In this document: piece by piece, positions 22,603 to 35,376 of the stretch | Position numbering within the stretch: the stretch's first letter is position 1 | Layout of the letters: every line of letters begins with the position of its first letter | Assembly (NCBI GenBank): GCA_016720595.1 | Contig: JADKKI010000029.1 | Coordinates: 1-64,000 of the forward strand | DNA length: 64,000 bases | Direction: 5' to 3' | From: Myxococcales bacterium | GTDB lineage: Bacteria; Myxococcota_A; Polyangia; Haliangiales; Haliangiaceae | Position numbers and translations under genes: made by a program | Notes under the pieces: model-generated | Database searches by the model: none | What the model saw: the letters and a program-made list of their open reading frames with translations, nothing else | Told to the model about the DNA's origin: nothing

Positions 22603-23484
22603 TCACGCCACGTGGTCGATCGACCGGAACGCGTCGTCGAGCGCCATCATCATCACCTGGGCGTTCGGGAACCGATGCTCCGGATCCTTGATCAGCGCAC
22701 CTTCGACGAGCGCCACTACCTGCGGTGTACACCACCGGGCGCCACCCGCCAGCTCGTCGAGCCGCGGCGGCGGCTGCTTTGCGTGGAGCCGCATCATCAC
22801 CTGCGGGTCGGGATCGCGGAACGGCAGGCGCCCCGTCAACATCTCGAACAGGATCACCCCCGCCGCGTAGACATCGGCACGCCCATCGACGAGCCGGCCG
22901 AGCGCCTGTTCGGGAGCCATGTACGCCGGCGTGCCGAACACGAGGCCCGTGCTGGTCAGTGCGTTCGCACCGAACGCAGCGGCGGCATCGCCGACGAGCT
23001 TGACCAGGCCGAAGTCGATGATCTTCACGCGCTCCCAGCCGCCCATCGGTACCAGGATGATGTTGTCGGGCTTGAGATCGCGATGCACCAGCCCTTGCGC
23101 GTGGGCGTGCCCCACGCCATCGAGGATCTGGTGGGCGAACACGAGTGCCTGTCGCGGCGGGAGGGCGCCGTGCTCGCGGATCCGCTCGCCGAGCGTGGCG
23201 CCGGCGACCTTCTCCATCACGAGGAACAGCACCCCACCCTCGACGAACACGTCGACCGCGGCGACCAGGTTCGGGTGCTCGAGGAGCCGGAGCGCATTCG
23301 CCTCGCGCGCGAACCGCGCGGTCACATCACCGGCGCCGTTGGTGTCCGCGAGCGGCGACTTGACGGCGTACCGCGCACCGCTCGCGTCCACGACCTCGAC
23401 CACGCCGCCCATGCCACCGCGGCCGAGCGAGCCGACCACGCGGTAGCGTCCGAGCTGCGTTCCTGGCTCGAGGGAGGGGTACAC
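22603..23484 (-). CDS. Soluble Ser/Thr protein kinase
   Basis: A 293-residue kinase that is almost only a catalytic domain: YRVVGSLGRGGMGGV, ARYAVKSPL, HRDLKPDNIIL, KIIDFGLVK, GTPAYMAPEQ, and the usual C-lobe (DVYAAGVILFEMLTG, DPEHRF). No membrane helix or extra domain is visible, so it should be cytoplasmic. The GTG at 23484 sits 20 codons before the glycine loop; the longer upstream frame lacks sensible composition. The stop codon is immediately adjacent to that of the convergent kinase gene, an arrangement that leaves no room for a terminator. Confidence 0.9.
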   Translation of the reverse strand: MYPSLEPGTQLGRYRVVGSLGRGGMGGVVEVVDASGARYAVKSPLADTNGAGDVTARFAREANALRLLEHPNLVAAVDVFVEGGVLFLVMEKVAGATLGERIREHGALPPRQALVFAHQILDGVGHAHAQGLVHRDLKPDNIILVPMGGWERVKIIDFGLVKLVGDAAAAFGANALTSTGLVFGTPAYMAPEQALGRLVDGRADVYAAGVILFEMLTGRLPFRDPDPQVMMRLHAKQPPPRLDELAGGARWCTPQVVALVEGALIKDPEHRFPNAQVMMMALDDAFRSIDHVA

Positions 23485-23528
23485 GAGGCGCCATCGTAGC
23501 GGATCCCGACCGCTGTGAACCAGGAGGG

Positions 23529-25178
<1,650 letters not shown>

Positions 25179-25179
<1 letters not shown>

Positions 25180-25209
25180 GCACAGACCGTTGTGCAAGAG
25201 CAAGCACAA
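25179..25209. promoter_or_regulatory. Inverted-repeat operator candidate between nadA and the divergent lipoprotein gene
   Basis: Three half-sites of GCACA/TGTGC occur in 31 bases: TGCACA-gaccgt-TGTGCA (25179-25196) and the overlapping TTGTGC-aagagcaa-GCACAA (25190-25209). They lie between the two start codons, 38 bases before nadA. A regulator of NAD synthesis is one possibility; none is encoded nearby. Confidence 0.4.
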
Positions 25210-25246
25210 CACCGAGATCGCCCCTTCCGCGTGCTAGGACATCCTC

Positions 25247-26230
25247 ATGGACAAGCTCCCCGTGATTGGCAACCCGGCGCCCTCCGTCGACCTCGACATG
25301 ACGCCCGCCGAGCTCGAGGACGGGATCCGGAAGCTCAAGGCCGAGCGCAATGCCGTGATCCTGGCGCACTACTACCAGGAGTCCGAGATCCAGGACCTCG
25401 CCGACTTCGTCGGTGACTCGCTCCAGCTCTCGCAGGCCGCGGCGAAGACCCAGGCCGACGTGATCGCGTTCTGCGGCGTCCACTTCATGGCCGAGACCGC
25501 GAAGATCATCAACCCCACGAAGATCGTCGTGGTGCCGGACCTCGAGGCCGGCTGCTCGCTCGCCGACGGCTGCCCCGCCCCCGTGTTCGCGAAGTGGCTC
25601 GAGCAGTACCCGGGCCACACCGTGGTCAGCTACATCAACTGCTCCGCGGACGTGAAGGCCCTCTCGGACGTGATCTGCACGTCGTCGAACGCCGTGAAGA
25701 TCGTGAAGGCGCTCGGCGATCAGAAGGTCGTGTTCGCACCTGACCGTCACCTCGCTGCGTTCGTCGCGAAGCAGGCGAACCGCCCCGACATGGTCGCGTG
25801 GCAGGGCACCTGCATCGTCCACGAGACGTTCTCCGAGCGTCGCCTGCTCGGCCTGATGGCCGCGCACCCCGAGGCCGAGGTCATCGCGCACCCCGAGTGC
25901 CACGAGGGGATCCTGCGCCACGCCACCCACATCGCGTCGACGAGCGGCCTCATCGACTACGCCACGAAGTCGCCCAAGCGGGAGTTCATCGTGGCGACCG
26001 AGGCCGGGATCCTGCACAAGATGCAACAAGCGGCCCCCGGCAAGACGTTGATCCCGGCGCCCCCCGAGGACGAGAGCTGCTCGTGCAACCTGTGCCCGTA
26101 CATGCGTCGCAACACGCTCGAGAAGCTGTACCTCTGCCTCCGCGATCTGCAGCCGCAGGTGGACGTGCCCGAGGCCACGCGCGTACGGGCCTTGAAGCCG
26201 ATCCAGCGCATGCTCGAGATGAGCGTGTGA
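25247..26230 (+). CDS. nadA: Quinolinate synthase NadA
   Basis: A 327-residue [4Fe-4S] enzyme that condenses iminoaspartate with dihydroxyacetone phosphate to quinolinate in NAD synthesis. Three cluster-binding Cys regions are seen: [22 protein letters not shown] and [12 protein letters not shown]. Other marks are [21 protein letters not shown] and HPEC near the active site. Length and the ATG at 25247 fit the family. No nadB or nadC is in the window. The TGA stop overlaps the GTG of the next gene by GTGA, suggesting translational coupling. Confidence 0.97.
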   Translation: MDKLPVIGNPAPSVDLDMTPAELEDGIRKLKAERNAVILAHYYQESEIQDLADFVGDSLQLSQAAAKTQADVIAFCGVHFMAETAKIINPTKIVVVPDLEAGCSLADGCPAPVFAKWLEQYPGHTVVSYINCSADVKALSDVICTSSNAVKIVKALGDQKVVFAPDRHLAAFVAKQANRPDMVAWQGTCIVHETFSERRLLGLMAAHPEAEVIAHPECHEGILRHATHIASTSGLIDYATKSPKREFIVATEAGILHKMQQAAPGKTLIPAPPEDESCSCNLCPYMRRNTLEKLYLCLRDLQPQVDVPEATRVRALKPIQRMLEMSV

Positions 26231-27048
26231 GCCACGCCCGGGTCGCGAGCATCGCGATCGTCTCGATGCTGGCGCTCGTGGCGTGTGGCAAGTCCGAGCC
26301 GGCAGGTTCGCTGGCGCCGCCGACCACGCAGCCCGTGGTGATCGCCGATCCGATCGTCTCGTCGGACGTGATCCCCGCCGAGACGCTCCAGCTCGTCACC
26401 GCGATCATCCCGACCTGGGATGCGACCACCGCGGAGCTCCGGCTGTGGGAGCGCCCCGACGCCAAGACAGCCTGGACGCAGGCACTGGGACCGTGGCCCG
26501 GCGTGATCGGTCACACCGGTGCCGGCTGGGGCATGGGGCGCCACGGCCGCGGGCCCGTCCCAGGCCGGCCGGGCCCGCTCAAGCGCGAGGGCGATGGCCG
26601 GAGCCCGGCGGGCGCGTTCCTCCTCCAGGGCAGCTACGGCGCCGCCGCCAGTGCGCCCGCCCATGCCGGTCTGCCGTATCAGCACGTCGACGACAGCTGG
26701 AAGTGCGTCGATGATCCGGCCTCGAGCCGTTACAACACGATCGTCGACAAGCGCACCGTCGCGAACGACTGGAACAGCGCCGAGGAGATGCAGCGGCCCG
26801 ACGCGCTCTACACCTGGGTCGTCGATGTCGCCCACAACCCGACCCGGATCCCGAACGGCGGCAGCTGCATCTTCCTCCACGTCTGGAGCGGCTCGGACTC
26901 GACCACGGTCGGCTGCACGGCGATGGAGGAGCCGCGGCTCCAGACCCTGATCGGGGCGCTCGCGGCGTCGAAGCAGCCGATGTTCGTGCTGCTCCCGAAG
27001 GCCGAGTACGAAGCCCTGGCCGCGGCGTGGGAACTGCCCCGGCCGTAG
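26227..27048 (+). CDS. L,D-transpeptidase (YkuD)-like lipoprotein
   Basis: A 273-residue lipoprotein: [17 protein letters not shown] carries a lipobox (Cys about 18). The C-terminal half has the catalytic signature of a YkuD-fold L,D-transpeptidase, [21 protein letters not shown] (His, Ser-Gly, Thr and Cys in the order H...SG..TTxGC; Cys about residue 232), with earlier [20 protein letters not shown] typical of non-crosslinking family members. It would act on peptidoglycan peptides in the periplasm. The GTG overlaps the nadA stop, and universal stress protein follows 14 bases later, so the three genes may be co-transcribed despite unrelated roles. Confidence 0.78.
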   Translation: MSHARVASIAIVSMLALVACGKSEPAGSLAPPTTQPVVIADPIVSSDVIPAETLQLVTAIIPTWDATTAELRLWERPDAKTAWTQALGPWPGVIGHTGAGWGMGRHGRGPVPGRPGPLKREGDGRSPAGAFLLQGSYGAAASAPAHAGLPYQHVDDSWKCVDDPASSRYNTIVDKRTVANDWNSAEEMQRPDALYTWVVDVAHNPTRIPNGGSCIFLHVWSGSDSTTVGCTAMEEPRLQTLIGALAASKQPMFVLLPKAEYEALAAAWELPRP

Positions 27049-27062
27049 GGCAGACTCGGCTC

Positions 27063-27518
27063 ATGCACTGGAAGACGATCCTCGTCCCTCACGACTTCTC
27101 GTCCTCGGCGAATCACGCGGCCGCGCTCGCCCGTGATGAGGCCAAGCTGCATGGCGGCGCGCTCCTGCTCCTCCACATCGTGGATCTGCCCCGGCAGTTC
27201 TCGCCCGATGCCGCGATCGTCCCGACCGAGACCGGCGCGCCGATCAGCGTGAAGGACTACGCGGTCAACGCGGCCGAGGCCCACCTCCAGGATCTCGCCG
27301 AGCGCCTCGGCAAGGACGGCGTCAAGGCGACCACGTTCATCCGGATCGGCAACCCGGTCGACGAGATCAACCGGTTCGCCGAGGAGAACAAGGTCGACCT
27401 GATCGTGATGGGCACGCACGGCCACACCGGGATCCGCGCGTGGATCGCCGGCAGCGTGACCGAGAAGGTCGTGCGGTCCGCCAAGGTCCCCGTGCTCACC
27501 GTCCGGCACCACGAGTAA
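27063..27518 (+). CDS. Universal stress protein (UspA family)
   Basis: A 151-residue single-domain Usp. It begins WKTILVPHDFSSSANHA and ends with the ATP-binding pattern G-x2-G-x9-G-S as GTHGHTGIRAWIAGS, then VVRSAKVPVLTVR. Such proteins bind ATP and help survival under stress in the cytoplasm. The ATG at 27063 is chosen because it directly precedes the first strand. It follows the transpeptidase-like gene by 14 bases. Confidence 0.92.
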   Translation: MHWKTILVPHDFSSSANHAAALARDEAKLHGGALLLLHIVDLPRQFSPDAAIVPTETGAPISVKDYAVNAAEAHLQDLAERLGKDGVKATTFIRIGNPVDEINRFAEENKVDLIVMGTHGHTGIRAWIAGSVTEKVVRSAKVPVLTVRHHE

Positions 27519-27531
27519 CGGACGTCTTGCC

Positions 27532-27550
27532 TAACGGAGCGGATCCGTTA
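27532..27550. promoter_or_regulatory. Palindromic operator upstream of the YeeE/YedE pair
   Basis: TAACGGA-gcgga-TCCGTTA is a perfect 7-base inverted repeat 11 bases before the GTG of the first transporter gene. A TATATT -10-like box (27549-27554) overlaps its right arm, so the transcript could be nearly leaderless and repressed by a protein binding here. A further TAACGGA half-site is at 27516-27522. Confidence 0.5.
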
Positions 27551-27561
27551 TATTAGACGGA

Positions 27562-27975
27562 GTGTCCATCACCTCCGTCTTGCGCGCCCTGCTCGGTGGA
27601 TCGCTGATCGGTCTCGCCGCCACGATCGCGCTCCTCGCCCACGGCCGGATCGCCGGCATCAGCGGCACCGTCGGGCGTGCGCTCGATCCCGACGGAGGCC
27701 GTACCTTCCGGATCCCGTTCTTGCTCGCGCTGCTCGGCGTGGGCTTCGTGTCGGCGCTGATCGCGCCGTCGAGCTTCGGCGCTGCGGTCCGGAGCACGCC
27801 CCTCCTCGCGGTCGCCGGTGTGCTCGTGGGCATCGGCACCACCCTCGGCAACGGCTGCACGAGCGGCCACGGCGTGTGCGGCATCTCGCGCAGTAGCGTG
27901 CGCTCGCTGGTGGCCACGGCGACGTTCATGCTCACCGGTGGGATCACCGTCGCGATCGTGGGAGCCGCGTCGTGA
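27562..27975 (+). CDS. YeeE/YedE family membrane protein, N-terminal half
   Basis: A 137-residue protein with about four membrane helices and the family signature GNGCTSGHGVCGISR, whose Cys residues are thought to relay a sulfur compound through the membrane (as in thiosulfate transporter YeeE). It is half length and pairs with the next gene. The GTG at 27562 has GGAG immediately in front, too close for normal Shine-Dalgarno use. The stop overlaps the next start by 4 bases. It probably forms a two-subunit sulfur-compound permease. Confidence 0.85.
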   Translation: MSITSVLRALLGGSLIGLAATIALLAHGRIAGISGTVGRALDPDGGRTFRIPFLLALLGVGFVSALIAPSSFGAAVRSTPLLAVAGVLVGIGTTLGNGCTSGHGVCGISRSSVRSLVATATFMLTGGITVAIVGAAS

Positions 27976-28385
27976 AGGGCACCATCGTGGCGGCGATCGC
28001 CGGTGCCGTGTTCGCGCTCGGCCTCGTGATCTCCGGCATGACCGATCCGGGGCGCGTCACCGCGTTCCTCGACATCGGCGGCCACTGGGACCCCACGCTC
28101 GCCTTCGTGATGGCGGGCGCGATCGCGGTGCATGCGCCCCTCCTCCGCGGGGTGCTCCGCCGCGCACGCCCCGTGTTCGACGCGAAGTTCCACCTCCCGC
28201 GCCAGCACGTGATCGAGCCACGCCTGATCGTCGGCGCCGCCCTGTTCGGCGTGGGCTGGGGCCTCTCGGGTTACTGCCCGGGCCCGGCCCTGGTCAGCGT
28301 GGGCACCACCGCGGCGCCCGCGCTCGTGTTCGTGGGCGCGATGATCGCCGGCATCGCGGTCACGCGCGTCGCGCTGCGGCGCTGA
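27972..28385 (+). CDS. YeeE/YedE family membrane protein, C-terminal half
   Basis: A 137-residue partner of the preceding gene. It starts with a helix and GLVISGMTDPGRVTAFLDI, and has the second conserved Cys motif GVGWGLSGYCPGPALVS near residue 100. Four hydrophobic helices are expected. Overlap of GTGA with the upstream gene implies coupled translation. No sulfurtransferase or rhodanese gene adjoins it, unlike many such loci, so the transported compound (thiosulfate or sulfide-derived sulfur) is inferred from the family. Confidence 0.85.
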   Translation: MKGTIVAAIAGAVFALGLVISGMTDPGRVTAFLDIGGHWDPTLAFVMAGAIAVHAPLLRGVLRRARPVFDAKFHLPRQHVIEPRLIVGAALFGVGWGLSGYCPGPALVSVGTTAAPALVFVGAMIAGIAVTRVALRR

Positions 28386-29486
28386 CTAGACCGCCGGGAT
28401 GCAGAGCCGCGCGGCGTTCAGCTGCGCATCACCCTGCCCCACCGCGAACAGCCACGGCTGACCGTCGAGCATGCCGAGCTCGTAGGCCTTGTCGGTCGGC
28501 GCCTTGATGGGGAGCTGCGTGGTCAAGGTCATCCCGTACTCGTCGACATAGCCGATCACGATGTGGTCCGTCGCGTCGAGGTAGCTGACCCAGTAGCGCG
28601 CGCCATCCCACAGCACGCGGGGCGAGCGCGCGCCGTTCACGTACACGGCGTTGACCGCGGACACCGTCGTCGCGTCGTCGATCACGAGGCCGGTCTTGCT
28701 GCCCTCCTCGAACACCATGGCGACCTCGGTGCCGTTCGAGGTCAGCCGCGCGAGCTGGCACGCCTTCGAGGCGGTCTGTCGTGTGGTGCCCGTCGTCTTG
28801 CTCGTCACCGTCTCGTAGTGACAGGTGGTAGCGGTCGACCACACGGCCAGAGACTGCGCGCCGATCGAGGTCAGATCGATGCTCACGGTCTGGCTCGTGT
28901 TCACGGTGAACGTCGCCGGACTCCCGTTCCACGCGTTGTCGAACGCGTTCATGGTCAGCCCCGACGAGCAGCTGGTGGCCGTGACCCGATCGCCGTTGGA
29001 GTGCGTCAGCGTGGTCTTGCCGACGAACTCGCCATCGAAGTTTCCGATCTCGGTACCGGCCGCGAGTGGCTGCGGCACCGAGTGCACGAGCGCGCGAGAA
29101 GTGCTGATGCCGCCGGCGATCAGCTGGCCATCGATGTACGCCGCGGAGCTCGCGGTGAACGCGCCGACCTTCACCAGGCGGACCGGGCTCGCCACCCGGT
29201 TGGTCCCGATGTCGACGCCAGACAGATCTCCGCCGGTGGTGGGGACCCAGAATGCCGAGAGTCCGGCCGGCGTACTCGCGAGCGCGAGGTCGACGTCCTG
29301 TCCCACAAGAGCGAGGTTGTTCAACCGCTCGCACACCGCCGGGGCGCGCGCCGTGGCATCGACGACGCCCACGGTCATGTTGCCGCCACCTTCGTCACTC
29401 GCGTCGCCATCGCCCTCGCCGAAGCCGAGACGGCCACATCCCGTCACGCCGAGCGCGAGAACCAGCATCGTCGTTGATCGCCGCAT
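28386..29486 (-). CDS. Hypothetical lipoprotein
   Basis: A 366-residue exported protein. The ATG at 29486 has GGAGGG directly upstream and starts MRRSTTMLVLALGVTGCGRLGFGEGDGD, with the lipobox Cys at about 17 followed by an Asp/Gly linker. The GCGRLGF beginning recurs in lipoproteins of this group of myxobacteria, from memory. The rest looks beta-rich with few charged clusters (SLAVWSTATTCHYETVTSK, RSPRVLWDGARYWVSYLDAT), consistent with a beta-propeller of about seven repeats, but no family is recognised. It ends 1 base after the convergent YeeE gene. Confidence 0.65.
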   Translation of the reverse strand: MRRSTTMLVLALGVTGCGRLGFGEGDGDASDEGGGNMTVGVVDATARAPAVCERLNNLALVGQDVDLALASTPAGLSAFWVPTTGGDLSGVDIGTNRVASPVRLVKVGAFTASSAAYIDGQLIAGGISTSRALVHSVPQPLAAGTEIGNFDGEFVGKTTLTHSNGDRVTATSCSSGLTMNAFDNAWNGSPATFTVNTSQTVSIDLTSIGAQSLAVWSTATTCHYETVTSKTTGTTRQTASKACQLARLTSNGTEVAMVFEEGSKTGLVIDDATTVSAVNAVYVNGARSPRVLWDGARYWVSYLDATDHIVIGYVDEYGMTLTTQLPIKAPTDKAYELGMLDGQPWLFAVGQGDAQLNAARLCIPAV

Positions 29487-29535
29487 CCCTCCATTATCGA
29501 TCGATCTCGAGTGAGAACGGAAGTTGGGCAGAAGC

Positions 29536-30810
29536 TCACCGTTGCCCACATGGTGCGCGATGTCGAGCCAGACCTACGACATCGTGTAGAGGACGATCGG
29601 CTGCTTTCGGCCACGGATCCTCGACGCTGTCGAGCCGCTCGCCCACCTGGGGGCCGGGGAGCTGGGACCAGGTGGTTTCACTGATCAGCAGGTCCACATG
29701 GTGCTCCTTGGTCAAGCTCTCGATTCGCGACGCCACGTTGACCGCGTCGCCGATCACCGTGTACTCGGCCTGGAGCACTCCACCCAGCATGCCGGCGGCG
29801 ACCAGGCCGGTGTGGATCCCGATCCCGATCGCGATGGGCGCGAGCCCGTGGCGCTCGCGATGCTGATTGAGCTCGTCCACCGCACGGCGCATGTCGCGGG
29901 CCGCTTTCACGGCGCGATGCGCGTGATCCGAGAGCCGATCCGGAACTCCCCAGAACGCGAGCAGGCCATCCCCCAGGAACTTGCCGATCACCCCATCGTG
30001 CCCCTTCACGATCTGCCCCATCCGTCCGAAGTAGTCGTCGAGCATCGCGAGGACCTCCCGCGGCGATAGGCCCTCTGACATCGCGGTGAACCCGCGGATG
30101 TCGCTGAACAGCACGGTGACCTCGCGCTCGATCGGTGCGAGGGCCTCGGGCCCGGCCGCGATGATCCGCTCGGCGACCTGTCGCGGCATGAACCGCGTGA
30201 GGTTGTCACGCTGTCGCAGCCCCTGGAACATCGGGCCGATCGCGCGATTGGTCAGTGCGACCATGAAGCCCACGAGCCCGAGGCCCACCAGCACGAACAT
30301 CGTGCCCTGCGTGGCCAGCGTGCCGGCGCATCCGGCGAGCGCCGCATGGGTGCCGATGGCGAACGCGACCGATTGCACCACGTGCCACAGGCTGGTCCGC
30401 ACCACCGCGAACGAGATCAGGATCGCCGCGGAGACCGCGTGCTGCGCCGGCGAGAACGGCTCTCCGCGGCGAAGGTCGAGGAACGCCATCGTCGTGATCA
30501 ACGTGAAGTCGACCACGGTCACCATCACCGGCCGCCAGCGAGAGAGCTCGGGCCGCGCGACCCTGACCCGGTGAACGATCACGATCGTGGTCAGCGCGAA
30601 CAACGTGTAGACGAAGCCGACCGCCGTCTGCAGGAGGTCGGTATGCCCTCCGACGGTGGCCACCACCGCGAACATCGCGATCATCACGAGCCGCGCCACT
30701 GCCGCCCGTCGCTCGCCGAGGAGGCTGCCCTGCGCGCGGACCTGCGCTTCGTTGCGTGCGGCCTCGAGCGCCGCGATCGCCGTCCCCTGGGTCGCCTCCG
30801 ACGTGCTCAC
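29536..30810 (-). CDS. Class III adenylate/guanylate cyclase with N-terminal membrane domain
   Basis: A 424-residue protein. Residues about 38-195 hold about six hydrophobic helices; the cyclase domain is at about 225-400 with metal-binding Asp in LFSDIRGFTAMSEG and GKFLGDGLLAFWG, and GDAVNVASRIE. It should make cAMP (or cGMP) at the inner face of the membrane. The C-terminus looks shifted: at 29619-29620 (GGATCC) one extra base changes IRGRKQPIVLYTMS, the usual family ending, into an unrelated tail; without it the stop would be at 29574. Only the last dozen residues are affected, so the enzyme should still work. Confidence 0.9.
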   Translation of the reverse strand: MSTSEATQGTAIAALEAARNEAQVRAQGSLLGERRAAVARLVMIAMFAVVATVGGHTDLLQTAVGFVYTLFALTTIVIVHRVRVARPELSRWRPVMVTVVDFTLITTMAFLDLRRGEPFSPAQHAVSAAILISFAVVRTSLWHVVQSVAFAIGTHAALAGCAGTLATQGTMFVLVGLGLVGFMVALTNRAIGPMFQGLRQRDNLTRFMPRQVAERIIAAGPEALAPIEREVTVLFSDIRGFTAMSEGLSPREVLAMLDDYFGRMGQIVKGHDGVIGKFLGDGLLAFWGVPDRLSDHAHRAVKAARDMRRAVDELNQHRERHGLAPIAIGIGIHTGLVAAGMLGGVLQAEYTVIGDAVNVASRIESLTKEHHVDLLISETTWSQLPGPQVGERLDSVEDPWPKAADRPLHDVVGLARHRAPCGQR

Positions 30811-30830
30811 GAGATGAGCGCGACGTTACC

Positions 30831-31138
30831 TCAGGCGAAGCAGTCGAACTGCTCCTGACGCCAGACCTTGCCGTCGCGGAACTCGATGATGCTGCAGATC
30901 TGTGCGGTCAGCTGCCGGCCGTCGTTGACGATGCCGGTCCACACCGTCATCACCGCCGCCCGCTCACCCTCGACGATCATCGAGCGGATCGCGTAGTGCT
31001 CGCTGGCCAGCAGCGCCTTCCCGCGCTCGCCAGCGGCCCGCAGCGCGGCCTTGTCGTAGCGCTTCCCCGTGGGGTTCAGCTTGTTCGGATGCTCCACGAC
31101 CTCGATGTCGTCGTGATGAAACAGCGCGCGCTCGATCC
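30831..31138 (-). pseudogene. SnoaL-like (NTF2-fold) protein remnant lacking its N-terminus
   Basis: The frame contains HHDDIEVVEHPNKLNPTGKR, then YAIRSMIVEGERAAVMTVWTG and IIEFRDGKVWRQEQFDCF, the core and C-terminus of a SnoaL-type domain. The first helix, usually 20-30 residues before the HDDIEVVEHP strand, is absent: upstream the frame is Arg/Ser-rich and no start codon gives a sensible beginning. The coordinates start where similarity starts. A small minus-strand gene sits directly upstream and may have replaced the missing part. The alternative is an unusual start codon on a shortened protein. Confidence 0.5.
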
Positions 31139-31161
31139 CGACGGAGGCCGGGCCTCGGGGG

Positions 31162-31350
31162 TCACGCGCGGCGCGGCTCGACCAGCTCCCAGTCCCCGTG
31201 CGGTCCACGCACGGCGTGGCTAGCCTCGTGGGCGTGGAGCTCGACGTAGCGGCGTGCGTCGTCGAGCAGCCTGAACTTCGGGCCCACATGGATCCCCATG
31301 CCAGTCGATACGAAGACCTCGTAGACCCCATCGTAGAGTCGCGTCCGCAT
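31162..31350 (-). CDS. Small hypothetical protein (62 aa)
   Basis: ATG at 31350 to TGA at 31162. The sequence begins MRTRLYDGVYEVFVSTGMGI and contains HVGPKFRLLDDARRYVELH, a mix of charged and hydrophobic residues unlike the Arg/Ser-rich shadow frames around it. No motif, signal or membrane segment is visible and no Shine-Dalgarno sequence is clear. The frame is open further upstream to 31554, so a longer protein is possible. It ends next to the SnoaL remnant. Confidence 0.42.
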   Translation of the reverse strand: MRTRLYDGVYEVFVSTGMGIHVGPKFRLLDDARRYVELHAHEASHAVRGPHGDWELVEPRRA

Positions 31351-31495
31351 GTGGTGACTGATTGCGAGTCGCGTGCCGAATGCGGGCGGGTCGCGAGGTT
31401 CGCGACATGACTGAGGACGCACACGGAACCACCCGCGTCGGAGCCGGAGAATCTTGCGCTGGAGGGCTGGCAAGATTCCGCGCTTGCGCGCTCGT

Positions 31496-32797
31496 TCACC
31501 CCAGATCGTAGTGACGGAGGTCGTCGAGAGAGCGACGAAGCTCCCCGCGGACATCGGGATGGGCGATCGAGATCAACGCCTCGGCGCGCTCCCTCAGCGT
31601 GAGTCCATGCAGGTTGCGGGCACCGTATTCGGTGACCACCCAGTGGACGTGGCCGCGTGTGGTCACCACACCGGCACCTGCCTTCAGCTCCGCCGTGATC
31701 CGAGAGATCTTGCCGCCCGCGGCGGTCGACGGCAACGCCACGATCGGCTTGCCTCCACGGGACAGTGCCGCGGCGCGGAGGAAGTCCATCTGCCCGCCGA
31801 TTCCGGAGAAGATCGCATGGCCGATCGAGTCGGCGCATACCTGGCCGCTCAGATCGACCTCGAGTGCCGAGTTGATCGCCGTGACCTTGTCGTTCTTCCG
31901 GATCAACGCCGTGTCATTGGTGCGATCGCACCCGTGGAACTCGACGGTCGGGTTGTGATCGACGAAGTCGTACAGGCGCTGGCTGCCGTTGACGAAGCTG
32001 GTCACCGTACGGCCCGGATGGACGGCCTTCTTCCGGTTGGTGACCACGCCGCCTTGGATCAGGGCGATCAGCCCGTCCGAGAACATCTCCGTGTGGACAC
32101 CCAGCTCGTGATGATCGGCGAGCCGGGCGAGCACGGCATCGGGGATCGCCCCGATCCCCATCTGTAGGGTGGCGCCGTCGTCGACCAGCTCGGACACCAG
32201 CTCCCCGATCCGCAGCTCGACCGCAGAGGGTGCCGAGAGTGATGCCGCCGGCAGCGGCCGGTCGGTGTGAACGAACGCATCGATGCGGGCGAGCGGCACG
32301 ACGCTATTGCCGTGTGTGTGCGGCATGCGCTCGTTGATCTCCGCGAGCACCACGCGCGCACTGTCGACCGCGGCGCGCGCCGCATCCACCGAAGTGCCGA
32401 GCGAGCAGAACCCGTGGCGATCGGGCGGGGACAGCTGGACCAGCGCGACATCGAGCGGGATCGCCCCGGTCGTGAATAGCCCCGGGATGTCGGACAGGAA
32501 CAAGGGCATGAAGTCCGCGCGACCTTCGGCGACCGCGGCACGCACGTGCGGGCCGACGAAGAACGAGATCGAGCGCAGCCGGGCGGCCACCTCGGGCGCG
32601 ACGAAGCTCGCCGTCCCCGCGGTGTGCAGGTGGTAGAGGCGGACGCCCTCGACATCGGTCCGCGCTGCCAGCGCATCGATCACCGGGATCGGCGTCGCGG
32701 CGGCCCCGTGCAAGAACACGCGCGAGCCGGACGGAATCCGCGCCGCCACCTCCGCCGCCGAGATCCCGTACGTGCTCCAGGCTGGATCGACCGACAT
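31496..32797 (-). CDS. Acetyl-CoA hydrolase/transferase (4-hydroxybutyrate CoA-transferase-like)
   Basis: A 433-residue family I CoA-transferase with two Rossmann-like halves. Marks include PPDRHGFCSLGTSVD, GIGAIPDAVLARL, GLIALIQGGVVTNRKK, INSALEVDLSGQVCADS and GIGGQMDFLRAAALSRGGKP, with GARNLHGLTLRERAEALI at the end, as in 4-hydroxybutyrate and acetate CoA-transferases. The expected catalytic Glu is probably in the segment HTEMFSDGL. It moves CoA between acetyl-CoA and an acid such as 4-hydroxybutyrate or a fatty acid. It follows the helicase gene by 10 bases on the same strand, an apparent operon of unrelated functions. Confidence 0.88.
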   Translation of the reverse strand: MSVDPAWSTYGISAAEVAARIPSGSRVFLHGAAATPIPVIDALAARTDVEGVRLYHLHTAGTASFVAPEVAARLRSISFFVGPHVRAAVAEGRADFMPLFLSDIPGLFTTGAIPLDVALVQLSPPDRHGFCSLGTSVDAARAAVDSARVVLAEINERMPHTHGNSVVPLARIDAFVHTDRPLPAASLSAPSAVELRIGELVSELVDDGATLQMGIGAIPDAVLARLADHHELGVHTEMFSDGLIALIQGGVVTNRKKAVHPGRTVTSFVNGSQRLYDFVDHNPTVEFHGCDRTNDTALIRKNDKVTAINSALEVDLSGQVCADSIGHAIFSGIGGQMDFLRAAALSRGGKPIVALPSTAAGGKISRITAELKAGAGVVTTRGHVHWVVTEYGARNLHGLTLRERAEALISIAHPDVRGELRRSLDDLRHYDLG

Positions 32798-32807
32798 GTT
32801 GCCTCGC

Positions 32808-35168
<2,361 letters not shown>

Positions 35169-35197
35169 AGGGGGTGGGCGAATCTATCTAAAACGGC

Positions 35198-35207
35198 TGT
35201 CATGACA
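35198..35207. promoter_or_regulatory. Palindrome in the helicase/kinase divergent intergenic region
   Basis: TGTCATGACA is a perfect 10-base palindrome in the 208-base gap between the divergent HelD-like and kinase genes, 30 bases from the helicase ATG. An AT-rich patch TAGATAGATT (minus strand, 35184-35175) beside it could be the helicase -10 region. Nothing else is evident in the gap. Confidence 0.3.
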
Positions 35208-35376
35208 AGATGTAAGCTGCCTGACTACTCCGACTGAGGTCGATTCGGTGCGACTTCAGGCGCCCTGCCGCCTCTCCCAGGTAACCGCCCGATCCACGGA
35301 CGGATCTTGGCTGCATCCAAGGTCCGCACCCCGGCGAACTGCTGGTCCTGGGCGCTAACTGCCTGATCCGGAGACC

